A stretch of 64,000 bases of DNA, taken from Bradyrhizobium canariense. GTDB lineage: Bacteria; Pseudomonadota; Alphaproteobacteria; Rhizobiales; Xanthobacteraceae. This document shows positions 18,112 to 25,793 of this stretch, piece by piece. The notes under the pieces are model-generated. The model was not told the origin of the DNA. It worked only from the letters and a program-made list of their open reading frames with translations, and ran no database searches. How positions within the stretch are numbered: the first letter of the stretch is position 1; each line of letters starts with the position of its first letter. Where the stretch lies: assembly GCF_018130465.1 (NCBI RefSeq), contig NZ_JAFCKJ010000001.1:682001-746000 (forward strand). The letters run 5' to 3'. The position numbers and the translations under genes are program-made.

Positions 18112-19803
18112 TTGCCGACCTCCTGCTTTCGCCTGAGTAGTCGCGTGGTCCGGCTGGGTTTCATCATCGGCTTCATTGCTCTTCTCGGGGTCCTGCTCTC
18201 CGGGCTTGCGGCTTATCGCGTCCACGACCAGGAACTGGCGCTGGACCGGATCGCGCTGGCGCGCGCGATCGACGTCCATGCAAGCCTGGTCCAGGACCGG
18301 CTCACCGAGCGCGAACTGCTCGCGCGGGTTGCCTCCGGCCTGTTCCGGACCCCGTCGGTGCTCAAGCCAAACATGCTCGAGCCGCTGCGCTCGGCCATCT
18401 ACGCCTTCAAGACCGATTTCGTGGTGGCGGGTTGGGTCGCGCGCCTGAAGCCGAACGAGCTTGCCGCAGCGCAGGCCGCCATCGCGAGCGCCGGCTTCCC
18501 CAATCCGCGGATCCGCACCTATGACGACAAGCCGATCGATCCGGCTGATGTCACCCAGCCGGTCGACGTGCTGATGGATCTCGAGCCGCGCAGCAACGAG
18601 ACCAAGGCGCTGCCCGGCCGCAGTTACGACCAGGATCAGGTGCGCAGCGCCATGCTGGCGCGCGCCAGAGTGGAGAAGAGATCGGTTGCCTCAGAACCGG
18701 TTGCTCTCCTGCGCAGCGGCGGGCCGATCGGCATCATTGTGGCCGCTCCGGTCATCCCCGAGGGCGCGACGGAGCCGGCGGGCTTCATCACATTTTCCTA
18801 CGAGCTCTCCTCCCTGATGCTGACCAACGACGACATGTCGTTGTTCGCGGTCGCACTGAAGGATCCGCGCAGGGAGGGTGGCGAGCTCGTCGCCAACGAT
18901 CAAGGCGTGGTCTCGGCCCGCACGACGGCGGCTGATGGGCCGGCACCGTCGGCGACGCGCACGGTGAGCTTCGGTGGTCGCGACTGGCAGCTCGGCTATT
19001 ACGCCAAGACCAACTCGGCGCGTCGCGCCGAGCAGACTGCGATCATCGTGGCGGCGATCGGCTTTGCGATCACCGCGATGGTGTGCGGCCTGTTCGGCTA
19101 TGTCGCCTACAACAATTTGCGGCTCAGCCGGGAAATCCAGGTCAGAATCGGCTTCGAGCGCCGGCTGACGGCTGTCATCGACGAGCTCAACCACCGGGTC
19201 AAGAACATCCTGGCGGTGATCCAGTCGATCGTGACCCGCACGCTGCGCCATGGCTCCGACATCGATGTCGCGCGCGAGCTCCTGATCGGCCGCATCCACG
19301 CCATGTCCAACGTGGTCTCGCTGCTCAGCGAGAGCCAGTGGCAGGGCGTCAAGCTGAAGGGCCTGTTCGAGGCGCGCGCCATCCCGCACGCCGACCGCAT
19401 CGCCGTCACCGGTCCTGATATCGCAGTCAGCGCGCGCGCGGCGCAGAGCCTGTCGCTGCTCTTCTTCGAGCTCGCCTCGCACTCCGACGAGGGCCTGTCG
19501 CTGGTCGGCAAGCATCCGCACATCACCGCCAATTGGACGGTGACGAGCGAGGGGAACGGCGAGGTCTTCTATTTCCGCTGGGAGGAGTTCAACACCAGCG
19601 AGGCGACGCGCCGCCCGGATTCTGATTTCGGCCTGATCCTGCTCGACCGTGTCGCGCCCGAGGCGCTCGGCGGCACCGCCAAGCGCTATTTCACCGACGT
19701 CTCCTATGTCTACGAGCTGACCGCGCCGATGGAGACGGTCGAGGACATGACCGAGCGCGACCGCACTGACAAGCTTTCAGCACCGATCCGGCCGGCGCGG
19801 TAA
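18112..19803 (+). CDS. HWE-family sensor histidine kinase with altered N-box
   Basis: A 563-aa membrane protein. Two membrane segments (about residues 14-36 and 305-330) enclose a CHASE-like periplasmic sensor domain. The cytoplasmic part has the HWE dimerisation helix ELNHRVKNILAVIQSIVTRTL with the phospho-acceptor His. In the ATPase domain, the N-box usually ELATNA reads ELASHS, so the Mg-binding Asn is missing, while the later WEE and SDFG segments remain. It may be a weak or non-catalytic kinase. The start (TTG 18112) is uncertain; GTG 18145 is possible. No response regulator is adjacent. A GC-poor 260-nt gap precedes it. Confidence 0.75.
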   Translation: MPTSCFRLSSRVVRLGFIIGFIALLGVLLSGLAAYRVHDQELALDRIALARAIDVHASLVQDRLTERELLARVASGLFRTPSVLKPNMLEPLRSAIYAFKTDFVVAGWVARLKPNELAAAQAAIASAGFPNPRIRTYDDKPIDPADVTQPVDVLMDLEPRSNETKALPGRSYDQDQVRSAMLARARVEKRSVASEPVALLRSGGPIGIIVAAPVIPEGATEPAGFITFSYELSSLMLTNDDMSLFAVALKDPRREGGELVANDQGVVSARTTAADGPAPSATRTVSFGGRDWQLGYYAKTNSARRAEQTAIIVAAIGFAITAMVCGLFGYVAYNNLRLSREIQVRIGFERRLTAVIDELNHRVKNILAVIQSIVTRTLRHGSDIDVARELLIGRIHAMSNVVSLLSESQWQGVKLKGLFEARAIPHADRIAVTGPDIAVSARAAQSLSLLFFELASHSDEGLSLVGKHPHITANWTVTSEGNGEVFYFRWEEFNTSEATRRPDSDFGLILLDRVAPEALGGTAKRYFTDVSYVYELTAPMETVEDMTERDRTDKLSAPIRPAR

Positions 19804-19810
19804 TTCGAGG

Positions 19811-20419
19811 CTAGCTCTTCGGCCGCAGCACGAGGTCAACCAGATTCCGCGCGTAGGCCGGCGTGATCGGGGCGATGCCGAAGACGTAGCGGTAGAACAG
19901 GCCGCCATAGATCGCGTCGTAGAGATCCTCGGGCGGAGCTTCCGCCAGAATGCTGCCGTCGTTCTGACCTGCGGCGATCATCTCCACCAGTGCGTCGCGG
20001 CGGAATTGCAGATACCGGGCGTAGAACAGCTCGGCGGAGCCGGTCTTGGAAATGCATTCGGAGATGACGGCGAGTTGGACCTTGCCGAACTCGCCCTGGA
20101 GCGCTTCGGCATAGGCTGCGGCATGGCGGCGTGCGCGCGCGGCGGGGCTACCCGAGCTTGCAGGCGGCAGCGGCAGCATCTGCGCGGCATGGTGAAGGAA
20201 GGCGTCGATCAGCAAGGCTTCGCGGGACGGCCACCATTTGTAGATCGTCATCTTGGAGACGCTGGAGTGGCGTGCGATCGCGTCGATGGTGGTGACGGCA
20301 AGGCCGGTGGTGGCCATCAGCGCATAGGCGCTTTGGAGAATGGCGTTGGTGGTCTCGATCGACCTGGGCCGGCCGCGCCGGGGCGCGCTGTCGGCTCCCT
20401 CACCCTCGCCATTCGCCAT
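19811..20419 (-). CDS. TetR-family transcriptional regulator
   Basis: A 202-aa regulator. The N-terminal helix-turn-helix is clear: RPRSIETTNAILQSAYALMA, TTIDAIARHSSVSKMTIYKWW and SREALLIDAFL. The C-terminal part resembles TetR C-terminal domains of the AefR-like type (KVQLAVISECISKTG). It probably represses a nearby gene in response to a small ligand; the nearest same-strand gene upstream is opgC. ATG 20419 (MANGEG) is chosen, since the frame upstream has no family resemblance. It is convergent with the HWE kinase, with only 7 nt between stops. Confidence 0.9.
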   Translation of the reverse strand: MANGEGEGADSAPRRGRPRSIETTNAILQSAYALMATTGLAVTTIDAIARHSSVSKMTIYKWWPSREALLIDAFLHHAAQMLPLPPASSGSPAARARRHAAAYAEALQGEFGKVQLAVISECISKTGSAELFYARYLQFRRDALVEMIAAGQNDGSILAEAPPEDLYDAIYGGLFYRYVFGIAPITPAYARNLVDLVLRPKS

Positions 20420-20508
20420 CACCACGCCCGGCCTCCTCGCGCAATCCCGCTCCCGCTCCGCATAGCCCAGCCGTGGTGGCTGGCCTAGCGGAATCGGAAG
20501 GTGCCGGG

Positions 20509-21651
20509 TTAGGCCTGCTGCCGCAAGGCCCCGGGCAGGTCCTGCCGCTTCGACCAGGCGATGTAATATGCGACCGCGGCCATCGCCGCGAAGCCGGCCA
20601 GGCTCACGGCGATCTGCATCACCACCAGATTGGCGCCGGTGATCAGGATGAGATGGCCGGCGAAGGACAGGAATACGCCGACGCAGAACACCGCGAGCCA
20701 TTCCTCGCCGCATCTGATGACCGTCTGGAGCGATCTCCATTGCAGCCCGGGATGATCGGCCGGGACGAGATGTGTCGCGAGGAAGGCGAGCGCGAGGAAG
20801 TGGATCACGCGATAGGGTGCGAGGTTTTCCTTGTCGGTCGGCGTGATGTTGTCGAGCACGATATTCGGCAAATAGGCGGCAAGTGCCGGCGAGTGGCGCA
20901 TCAGCGTGATTGCCATCGCGAATACGAGATAGGCGCCTGCAAGCACGCGCAGCCAGGACAGGCCGTGCAGCGCGCGGCCCGACGCGCCGGTCACGGCGAA
21001 CCAGCCGCCCAGCACCATCAGCATCTGCCAGCAGAACGGATTGAAGGTCCACTCCTCGTCCGGATAAACCCGGAAATTCCAGTCGAACCAGCGGGCCGCA
21101 ACGTACAGCGAGACCGATGCCGCAAGTGTCAGGTTCGGCCGCCGCAACAGCCCCCACAGCGCGAACGGAAGGAACGCCATCAGCGGGATCATCAGTTGCA
21201 GGAGATCGAGGTTCAACGGCTCTTCCTGAAGCACCAGTCCACGGACCAGGATGCGCAGCGGATGCTCGAGGATGCCCGAGATGTTGTATTCGTGGATGAT
21301 CTCCGGCGCCATCGATTGCGAGGCAACATAGGCGATGGCGTCGATGTAGATCACGAACAGGACGACATAGGCGGCATAGAGCCGCCAGACGCGCTGAAAG
21401 ATGCGCGTCGCTGCGACGACGTAACCGCGCTCCAGCGCGATCTTGCCATGAATGATGGCCATGCCATAGCCGGCCACGAACACGAACAGGTCTGCGGCAC
21501 CGCTGAAGCCGAAGTTTCGCAGCGTCAGCAAATTGACGACGTTGTTCGGGATGTGGTCGACGAATACCGACCAGTTGGCGATGCCAAGCGTCAAATAGAG
21601 CCGGGGGTCGTGATTGAATGCGGCGAGGTTCGCCTTGACGGACGGTTTCAT
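20509..21651 (-). CDS. opgC: OpgC-type membrane protein (osmoregulated glucan modification)
   Basis: A 380-aa inner-membrane protein with about ten helices. It begins near RLYLTLGIANWSVFVDHIPNN and contains GFSGAADLFVFVAGYGMA and FNPFCWQMLMVLGGWF, hallmarks of OpgC. OpgC proteins transfer succinyl groups to osmoregulated periplasmic glucans and belong to the acyltransferase-3 superfamily. Start ATG 21651 (MKPSVK) matches the family. The 187-nt region upstream carries no recognised promoter motif. TetR follows 89 nt downstream on the same strand and might be co-transcribed. Confidence 0.9.
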   Translation of the reverse strand: MKPSVKANLAAFNHDPRLYLTLGIANWSVFVDHIPNNVVNLLTLRNFGFSGAADLFVFVAGYGMAIIHGKIALERGYVVAATRIFQRVWRLYAAYVVLFVIYIDAIAYVASQSMAPEIIHEYNISGILEHPLRILVRGLVLQEEPLNLDLLQLMIPLMAFLPFALWGLLRRPNLTLAASVSLYVAARWFDWNFRVYPDEEWTFNPFCWQMLMVLGGWFAVTGASGRALHGLSWLRVLAGAYLVFAMAITLMRHSPALAAYLPNIVLDNITPTDKENLAPYRVIHFLALAFLATHLVPADHPGLQWRSLQTVIRCGEEWLAVFCVGVFLSFAGHLILITGANLVVMQIAVSLAGFAAMAAVAYYIAWSKRQDLPGALRQQA

Positions 21652-21838
21652 CGAAAAAATGGCTTTTGGAATCAGGGGCGCTGCTTTTAGCGGCAACCGC
21701 CTGCCTATCCGAGTAGCGTTTGCGTGAGTATGGGCATTCGCGCCGGGCGACGCAAATTTGGCGCGGCGCCCCCGGTACCGAATTTCGAAAGATGCGCTCG
21801 CAGGACTTGGGACGAAATTTTCTAACCCGCGCTGACCG

Positions 21839-22294
21839 CTACTCGGCAGGTTCGGCCGACGCCTCGTCGGGTACGCCGGCGCGGCTCGCCATGATTCCGA
21901 GGGCGACGCCGCCGATCGCCAGGATCGGCAACAGCCGCTTGATCCCGATGGCGCGAACGATCTGGAGTCCCGTGGCGAGCAGCATGGGGTCCGCGAGCAT
22001 GCTCGAGGCCGCCGACTTCGCGGCACGCTCGGCCGCGATATGGGCTTGCTTGCGCAGCTGCCGCTTGTAGACCCAATAGCTCACCGCCGCGGTCAGGGTC
22101 AGCAGAAAGAAAACGCCGGCACCGGCGAGGCAGGCCTGCACCGGACCATATTTCTCCAGCACCGAGATGAACGCCGCCGCGCACAGGAAGCACGTGGTGA
22201 TGAAGAGTGCGAATGCCGCGCCCGCTGCCAGCGAGCTCAGCCGCACAGTGGTGCCGGTGGATGCGCTGATCCCGTCGATGATGCGCTGAAACAT
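21839..22294 (-). CDS. Holin-like small membrane protein
   Basis: A 151-aa protein with two hydrophobic helices (about residues 19-43 and 53-75), a basic amphipathic stretch KRQLRKQAHIAAERAAKSAA, and a third weaker helix near the C-terminus. It resembles the phage-holin-like (YqjE-type) proteins that sit beside DUF883/ElaB genes in many proteobacteria. It starts 75 nt after the DUF883 gene and should share its stress promoter. Function unknown; no lysis role is implied. Confidence 0.65.
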   Translation of the reverse strand: MFQRIIDGISASTGTTVRLSSLAAGAAFALFITTCFLCAAAFISVLEKYGPVQACLAGAGVFFLLTLTAAVSYWVYKRQLRKQAHIAAERAAKSAASSMLADPMLLATGLQIVRAIGIKRLLPILAIGGVALGIMASRAGVPDEASAEPAE

Positions 22295-22369
22295 GGCCTT
22301 GCTCCTCAAGCCCCACAAGCCGGCACCGGCGGCGCCGCTGCGCCACCGTCTCAATACCCCTTCGCTACC

Positions 22370-22741
22370 TCAGCGGCGCCAGGCGGCGCCGATCAGGAAG
22401 CCGATGCCGAGCGCAAGCCCGACGGTCGCGAGCGGCCGCTGCGTGATGGCGTCTTCGAGCGTCTCCTCGATCGATCCGTAGGCATCCTGTGCCGCGCCCA
22501 TCATCGCACTGCCTCGCTCCGACATGTCGTCGATTGCGGAATCGACGTTCTCGCGCGCCTGGTGGTAGCCGCGGCGGGCCTGCTTGCCGGTGGAGTTGGC
22601 AAAGGTATTGAGCGCGTCGGTGATCTGATCGGTGAGGGCGGCGATATCGCTTTTCACGGCTGCTACATCCTTCTCAAGGCGTTCTCTGGTGGCTTTGTCG
22701 GTCCAGTCTCTCATCCCGGCTTCGGCATTGGTCGTGGACAT
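22370..22741 (-). CDS. DUF883 (ElaB/YqjD-type) ribosome or membrane-associated protein
   Basis: A 123-aa protein: a charged helical N-terminal part (ERLEKDVAAVKSDIAALTDQI, likely coiled coil), then RPLATVGLALGIGFLIGAAWRR, the C-terminal glycine-zipper membrane anchor of the ElaB/YqjD family. In E. coli, YqjD-type proteins associate with ribosomes at the membrane in stationary phase. ATG 22741 has an excellent GGAG site 7 nt upstream. An EcfG-like promoter lies about 40-60 nt upstream, consistent with general-stress induction. Confidence 0.85.
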   Translation of the reverse strand: MSTTNAEAGMRDWTDKATRERLEKDVAAVKSDIAALTDQITDALNTFANSTGKQARRGYHQARENVDSAIDDMSERGSAMMGAAQDAYGSIEETLEDAITQRPLATVGLALGIGFLIGAAWRR

Positions 22742-22779
22742 CAGGAGCTCCGAGCTGTTGACGGCTGAGATAGCCGGAA

Positions 22780-22804
22780 AACGTTTCGTCGCGCGGGAAG
22801 TTCC
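22780..22804 (-). promoter_or_regulatory. EcfG-type general stress promoter (DUF883 operon)
   Basis: On the minus strand GGAAC-N16-CGTT, an exact match to the EcfG consensus of Bradyrhizobium (GGAAC-N16/17-CGTT). The -10 element lies 39 nt from the ATG. Confidence 0.85.
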
Positions 22805-22819
22805 GTTCACGGAAACCGG

Positions 22820-23908
22820 TCAATCCTGGGGGAGCTGCGGCGAATCCGCCGGCAGCAGATGCTCCTTCAGGATCAGCGCGACGATCAGGAGCGGCGACGA
22901 CAGGAACGCGCCCATGGGGCCCCACAGCCAGGTCCAGAATGCCAGCGCCAGCAGCACGGCGAGCGCATTGAGCTCCAGCCGCCGGCCGATGATGGTCGGC
23001 GTGACGAAATGCCCCTCCAGGAAGGTGAGGCCGCCAAAGGCAAGCGCCGCCATCAGACCACCCCCGATGGTCGGGAAAGTGACCAGTCCGACCACGACCA
23101 GAACGGCGAACATCGCCACCGGCCCGATGATCGGGATGAAGTTGAGGGTGGCCGCGAGGGCGCCGAGGCCGGCGGGATTGGGCATGCCGGTGAGCGCGCA
23201 GACGATGCCCGCGCCAACGCCGACGCCGACATTGATGAGGGTCACGGTCAGAAGATAGTTGCCGAGATGGACCTCGATCTCGTTGAGGATGCGAAGCGTG
23301 CGCAGCCGCGCGTCGTGATCGCTGAAGGTCATGATCATCGCGCGGCGCAGGTCGCGCCAGCTCGCGATGAACAGGATGAGGGTGACGAAGAACAGCAGGA
23401 ATTCGGTGAAGGTTGGCGACAGGAATTCCAGCGTCGGCTGCACCCATTCGAATTTCGGCATCTGGAAGTTCGGCAGCCCTTCCGAGCCGCCGACCATGGT
23501 TTGCAGCTCCCGCCACAGCGCCAGTGGTCGGTCGAACACGTGCAGCTTGTCCTTCAGCTGCGCGCCCAGTTCGGGCAGGCGCGAGCTCCATTCCATCACC
23601 GGTGAGGCGATCAGCGCGACGACGAAACCGACAACGGCGGTCACCGTGATCACGATCAAGGCCGCTGCGAGCCCGCGCGGCACTTTGCGCTTCTCCAGGA
23701 AGGCTGCCGCCGGCGAGAGCATCGTGCCGGTGACGAAGGCCATCACGACAGGCAGGAAGAACGCCTTTCCGAAATAGAGCACGGCGACGACTGCGATGAG
23801 GAGCAGTCCGGCGAGCGAGAAGGCGACGAACTCGGTGCGGCGGATCACCGGCGGAAGTTCGCCGTGATGCTCGGGAAGCGGAGTGCCTTCGCCGTTGCCG
23901 GGAGTCAT
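22820..23908 (-). CDS. AI-2E family transporter-like permease (PerM/YhhT type)
   Basis: A 362-aa membrane protein with about eight helices, containing FVTGTMLSPAAAFLEKR, NYLLTVTLINVGVGVGAG, GLGALAATLNFIPIIGPV and LELNALAVLLALAFWTWLWGPMG, standard AI-2E family motifs. Members export small molecules or ions; few have known substrates. Start ATG 23908 (MTPGNG) matches the GGAG-like context better than 23932. A perfect EcfG-like promoter lies about 80 nt upstream. It ends 78 nt from the DUF883 ATG, so it may also read through into that operon. Confidence 0.9.
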   Translation of the reverse strand: MTPGNGEGTPLPEHHGELPPVIRRTEFVAFSLAGLLLIAVVAVLYFGKAFFLPVVMAFVTGTMLSPAAAFLEKRKVPRGLAAALIVITVTAVVGFVVALIASPVMEWSSRLPELGAQLKDKLHVFDRPLALWRELQTMVGGSEGLPNFQMPKFEWVQPTLEFLSPTFTEFLLFFVTLILFIASWRDLRRAMIMTFSDHDARLRTLRILNEIEVHLGNYLLTVTLINVGVGVGAGIVCALTGMPNPAGLGALAATLNFIPIIGPVAMFAVLVVVGLVTFPTIGGGLMAALAFGGLTFLEGHFVTPTIIGRRLELNALAVLLALAFWTWLWGPMGAFLSSPLLIVALILKEHLLPADSPQLPQD

Positions 23909-23984
23909 ACGTTCACTGGGAAGGACGCGCACAATACCTCTCCGGCACGGAGTCTTCGGTCCGCGCGCCCATGACCAGTTGGAG

Positions 23985-24009
23985 AACGTGCAAGCGCCCC
24001 GCGGGTTCC
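23985..24009 (-). promoter_or_regulatory. EcfG-type promoter (AI-2E transporter)
   Basis: Minus-strand GGAAC-N16-CGTT, exact consensus, with the -10 element 77 nt upstream of the AI-2E gene. It faces away from a second EcfG-like promoter at 24069-24094. Confidence 0.85.
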
Positions 24010-24068
24010 ATCGCGGCTTCGTGAAGCGACGCTCGCTTGACTGTGACGTGGCTGCTGCATCCCGCCGC

Positions 24069-24094
24069 GGAACTTGTATCGGCTCGACCGCGTT
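24069..24094 (+). promoter_or_regulatory. EcfG-type promoter (L,D-transpeptidase)
   Basis: GGAAC-N17-CGTT on the plus strand, within the accepted 16-17 nt spacing. The -10 element is 49 nt before the L,D-transpeptidase ATG. Confidence 0.8.
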
Positions 24095-24142
24095 GATCGG
24101 ACCAGCGCATCACCCTGATGCAGGCATCCAACGGGGCAGCAC

Positions 24143-24919
24143 ATGACGAAGTTCTCTGCAGTCCGACGCCGCTTTTCGCCGCGCCGCATCACCACGTTCG
24201 CGTTCGCAACCGCCTTGCTGGCAGTGCCGTTCGGCGCCGCAAGCGCACAGACGCTGGGCTACACCTATCCGCAGGATCAGACCTACCCGCAGGACCAGGG
24301 TTACGCGAGCCAGGGTTACGCGAGCCAGGAGGCGCAGGCCTCCGACGAGGATGCCGCGCTGCCCGAACGCCTGCGCAAGCAGATTGTCAGCTTCGACCGG
24401 AGCGAGCCGGCCGGTACCATCGTCATCGATACCAACAACACTTATCTCTACTATGTGCTCGGCCAGGGGCGCGCCATCCGTTATGGCGTCGGCGTCGGCC
24501 GCGAGGGCTTCACCTGGTCGGGCGTGCAGAGCGTCAGCCGCAAGGCGGAATGGCCGGACTGGCATCCGCCGGCCGAGATGATCGCGCGCCAACCCTATCT
24601 GCCCCGCTTCGTCGCCGGCGGCCCCGGCAATCCGCTCGGCGCGCGTGCGATGTATCTCGGGTCGAGCGAATACCGCATCCATGGCACCAATGATCCCACC
24701 ACGATCGGCAAGTTCGTTTCGTCCGGCTGCATCCGCATGACCAACGAGGACGTCACCGACCTGTTCGGCCGCGTCAATGTGGGCGCCAGGGTCGTTGTGC
24801 TGCCGAAGAACGCGCCGCTGATGGCGAGAGGCGGAGATTCCGTGCGCAAGCGCGCGGCGCCGACGTCGCTGCCTTCCGGCAGGCAGGCGCTGAACATTTC
24901 GACGTCGGCCGTAAACTAA
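24143..24919 (+). CDS. L,D-transpeptidase (YkuD domain)
   Basis: A 258-aa exported enzyme. The signal peptide ends at AASAQ (about residue 36). A Gln/Tyr-rich linker with repeats (YPQDQ twice, GYASQ twice) covers residues 40-62, then the YkuD domain has the catalytic pair H180 (RIHGTN) and C196 (SSGCIRMTN). It cross-links peptidoglycan by 3-3 bonds or attaches proteins to it. The EcfG-like promoter suggests induction under general stress, when 3-3 links strengthen the wall. The DUF2865 gene follows 18 nt downstream and is probably co-transcribed. Confidence 0.93.
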   Translation: MTKFSAVRRRFSPRRITTFAFATALLAVPFGAASAQTLGYTYPQDQTYPQDQGYASQGYASQEAQASDEDAALPERLRKQIVSFDRSEPAGTIVIDTNNTYLYYVLGQGRAIRYGVGVGREGFTWSGVQSVSRKAEWPDWHPPAEMIARQPYLPRFVAGGPGNPLGARAMYLGSSEYRIHGTNDPTTIGKFVSSGCIRMTNEDVTDLFGRVNVGARVVVLPKNAPLMARGGDSVRKRAAPTSLPSGRQALNISTSAVN

Positions 24920-24936
24920 GAGTTGAGTGAGGTCAC

Positions 24937-25590
24937 ATGAAGAGACCTTCGATCGGCAAACTCGCCGGTGGCGCGGCGGCATTCCTCGCCGCCGCCTCCT
25001 TCGGCCTCGCGCTGACGCCATCGGCGCATGCGGAGGACTTTTTCTCGGCGCTGTTCGGCGGCTTCCGCGGGCGTGCTGCTCCGGAAATTCGCATGCCGTT
25101 CCAGACCGATGACACGCCGCGCTACGACACGCCGCGCCAGCGGGCCTCCTATGGCGGCGGCACGGCCTATTGCGTGCGCGGCTGCGACGGCCGCTATTTC
25201 CCGGCGCAGGGAAACGATGCCGAGAGCAAGGCTCAGTCCTGCAAGAGCTTCTGCCCGACCTCGGAAACCTCGCTGGTCTATGGCAGCAATATCGACAACG
25301 CCGCGACGGACAGGGGAAAATCCTATTCCGACCTGCCGAACGCGTTCCGCTATCGCAACGAGGTCGTGGCGGGCTGCACCTGCAATGGCAAGGATCCGGT
25401 CGGGCTCGCTCAGGTCAAGGTCGAGGACGATCCCACCTTGCGCAAGGGCGACATCGTCGCGGGTGCCGACGGCCTGGTGGTCGCCAGCCACAATGCCAAC
25501 GACCGCCGCGGCGTCGCGATGAATTTCTCTCCGCTGCCGGATTCGGTGCGTGCAAGATTCCGCCAGGTGCCGGTGGTGGCGAAGGAGTAG
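24937..25590 (+). CDS. DUF2865 exported cysteine-rich protein
   Basis: A 217-aa protein with a signal peptide ending at AHAED (about residue 33). The DUF2865 core is TAYCVRGCDGRYFPAQG, then SCKSFCPTSETSLVYG and later CTCNGKDPVGLAQV, six Cys in all, likely disulphide-bonded in the periplasm. The family is confined largely to Rhizobiales and has no known function. It lies 18 nt after the L,D-transpeptidase gene, so an envelope role is a reasonable inference. Confidence 0.85.
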   Translation: MKRPSIGKLAGGAAAFLAAASFGLALTPSAHAEDFFSALFGGFRGRAAPEIRMPFQTDDTPRYDTPRQRASYGGGTAYCVRGCDGRYFPAQGNDAESKAQSCKSFCPTSETSLVYGSNIDNAATDRGKSYSDLPNAFRYRNEVVAGCTCNGKDPVGLAQVKVEDDPTLRKGDIVAGADGLVVASHNANDRRGVAMNFSPLPDSVRARFRQVPVVAKE

Positions 25591-25633
25591 GGTCGCATCG
25601 CGTGTGATGCGATGCTGGTGCCTTAATCCTGCC

Positions 25634-25755
25634 GTCGTCCCGGTGAAGGCCGGGACCCATAGCCACTGGCAGTGGTTTGGCGAAAACTCGGAGTTACCAG
25701 CCTCACGCGACAACTACTCCCTGGGGTGATGGGTCCCGGCCTTCGCCGGGACGAC
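25634..25755. repeat. Palindromic intergenic element A2
   Basis: Terminal arms GTCGTCCCGGTGAAGGCCGG and GGCCTTCGCCGGGACGAC enclose a central sequence that partly differs from the other copies. It lies between the convergent DUF2865 gene and the first chemoreceptor, where it could serve as a terminator-like structure. Confidence 0.92.
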
Positions 25756-25793
25756 CCCGAGGGGGCTATAGCTTTTCTACCTGACCCGCAGCC

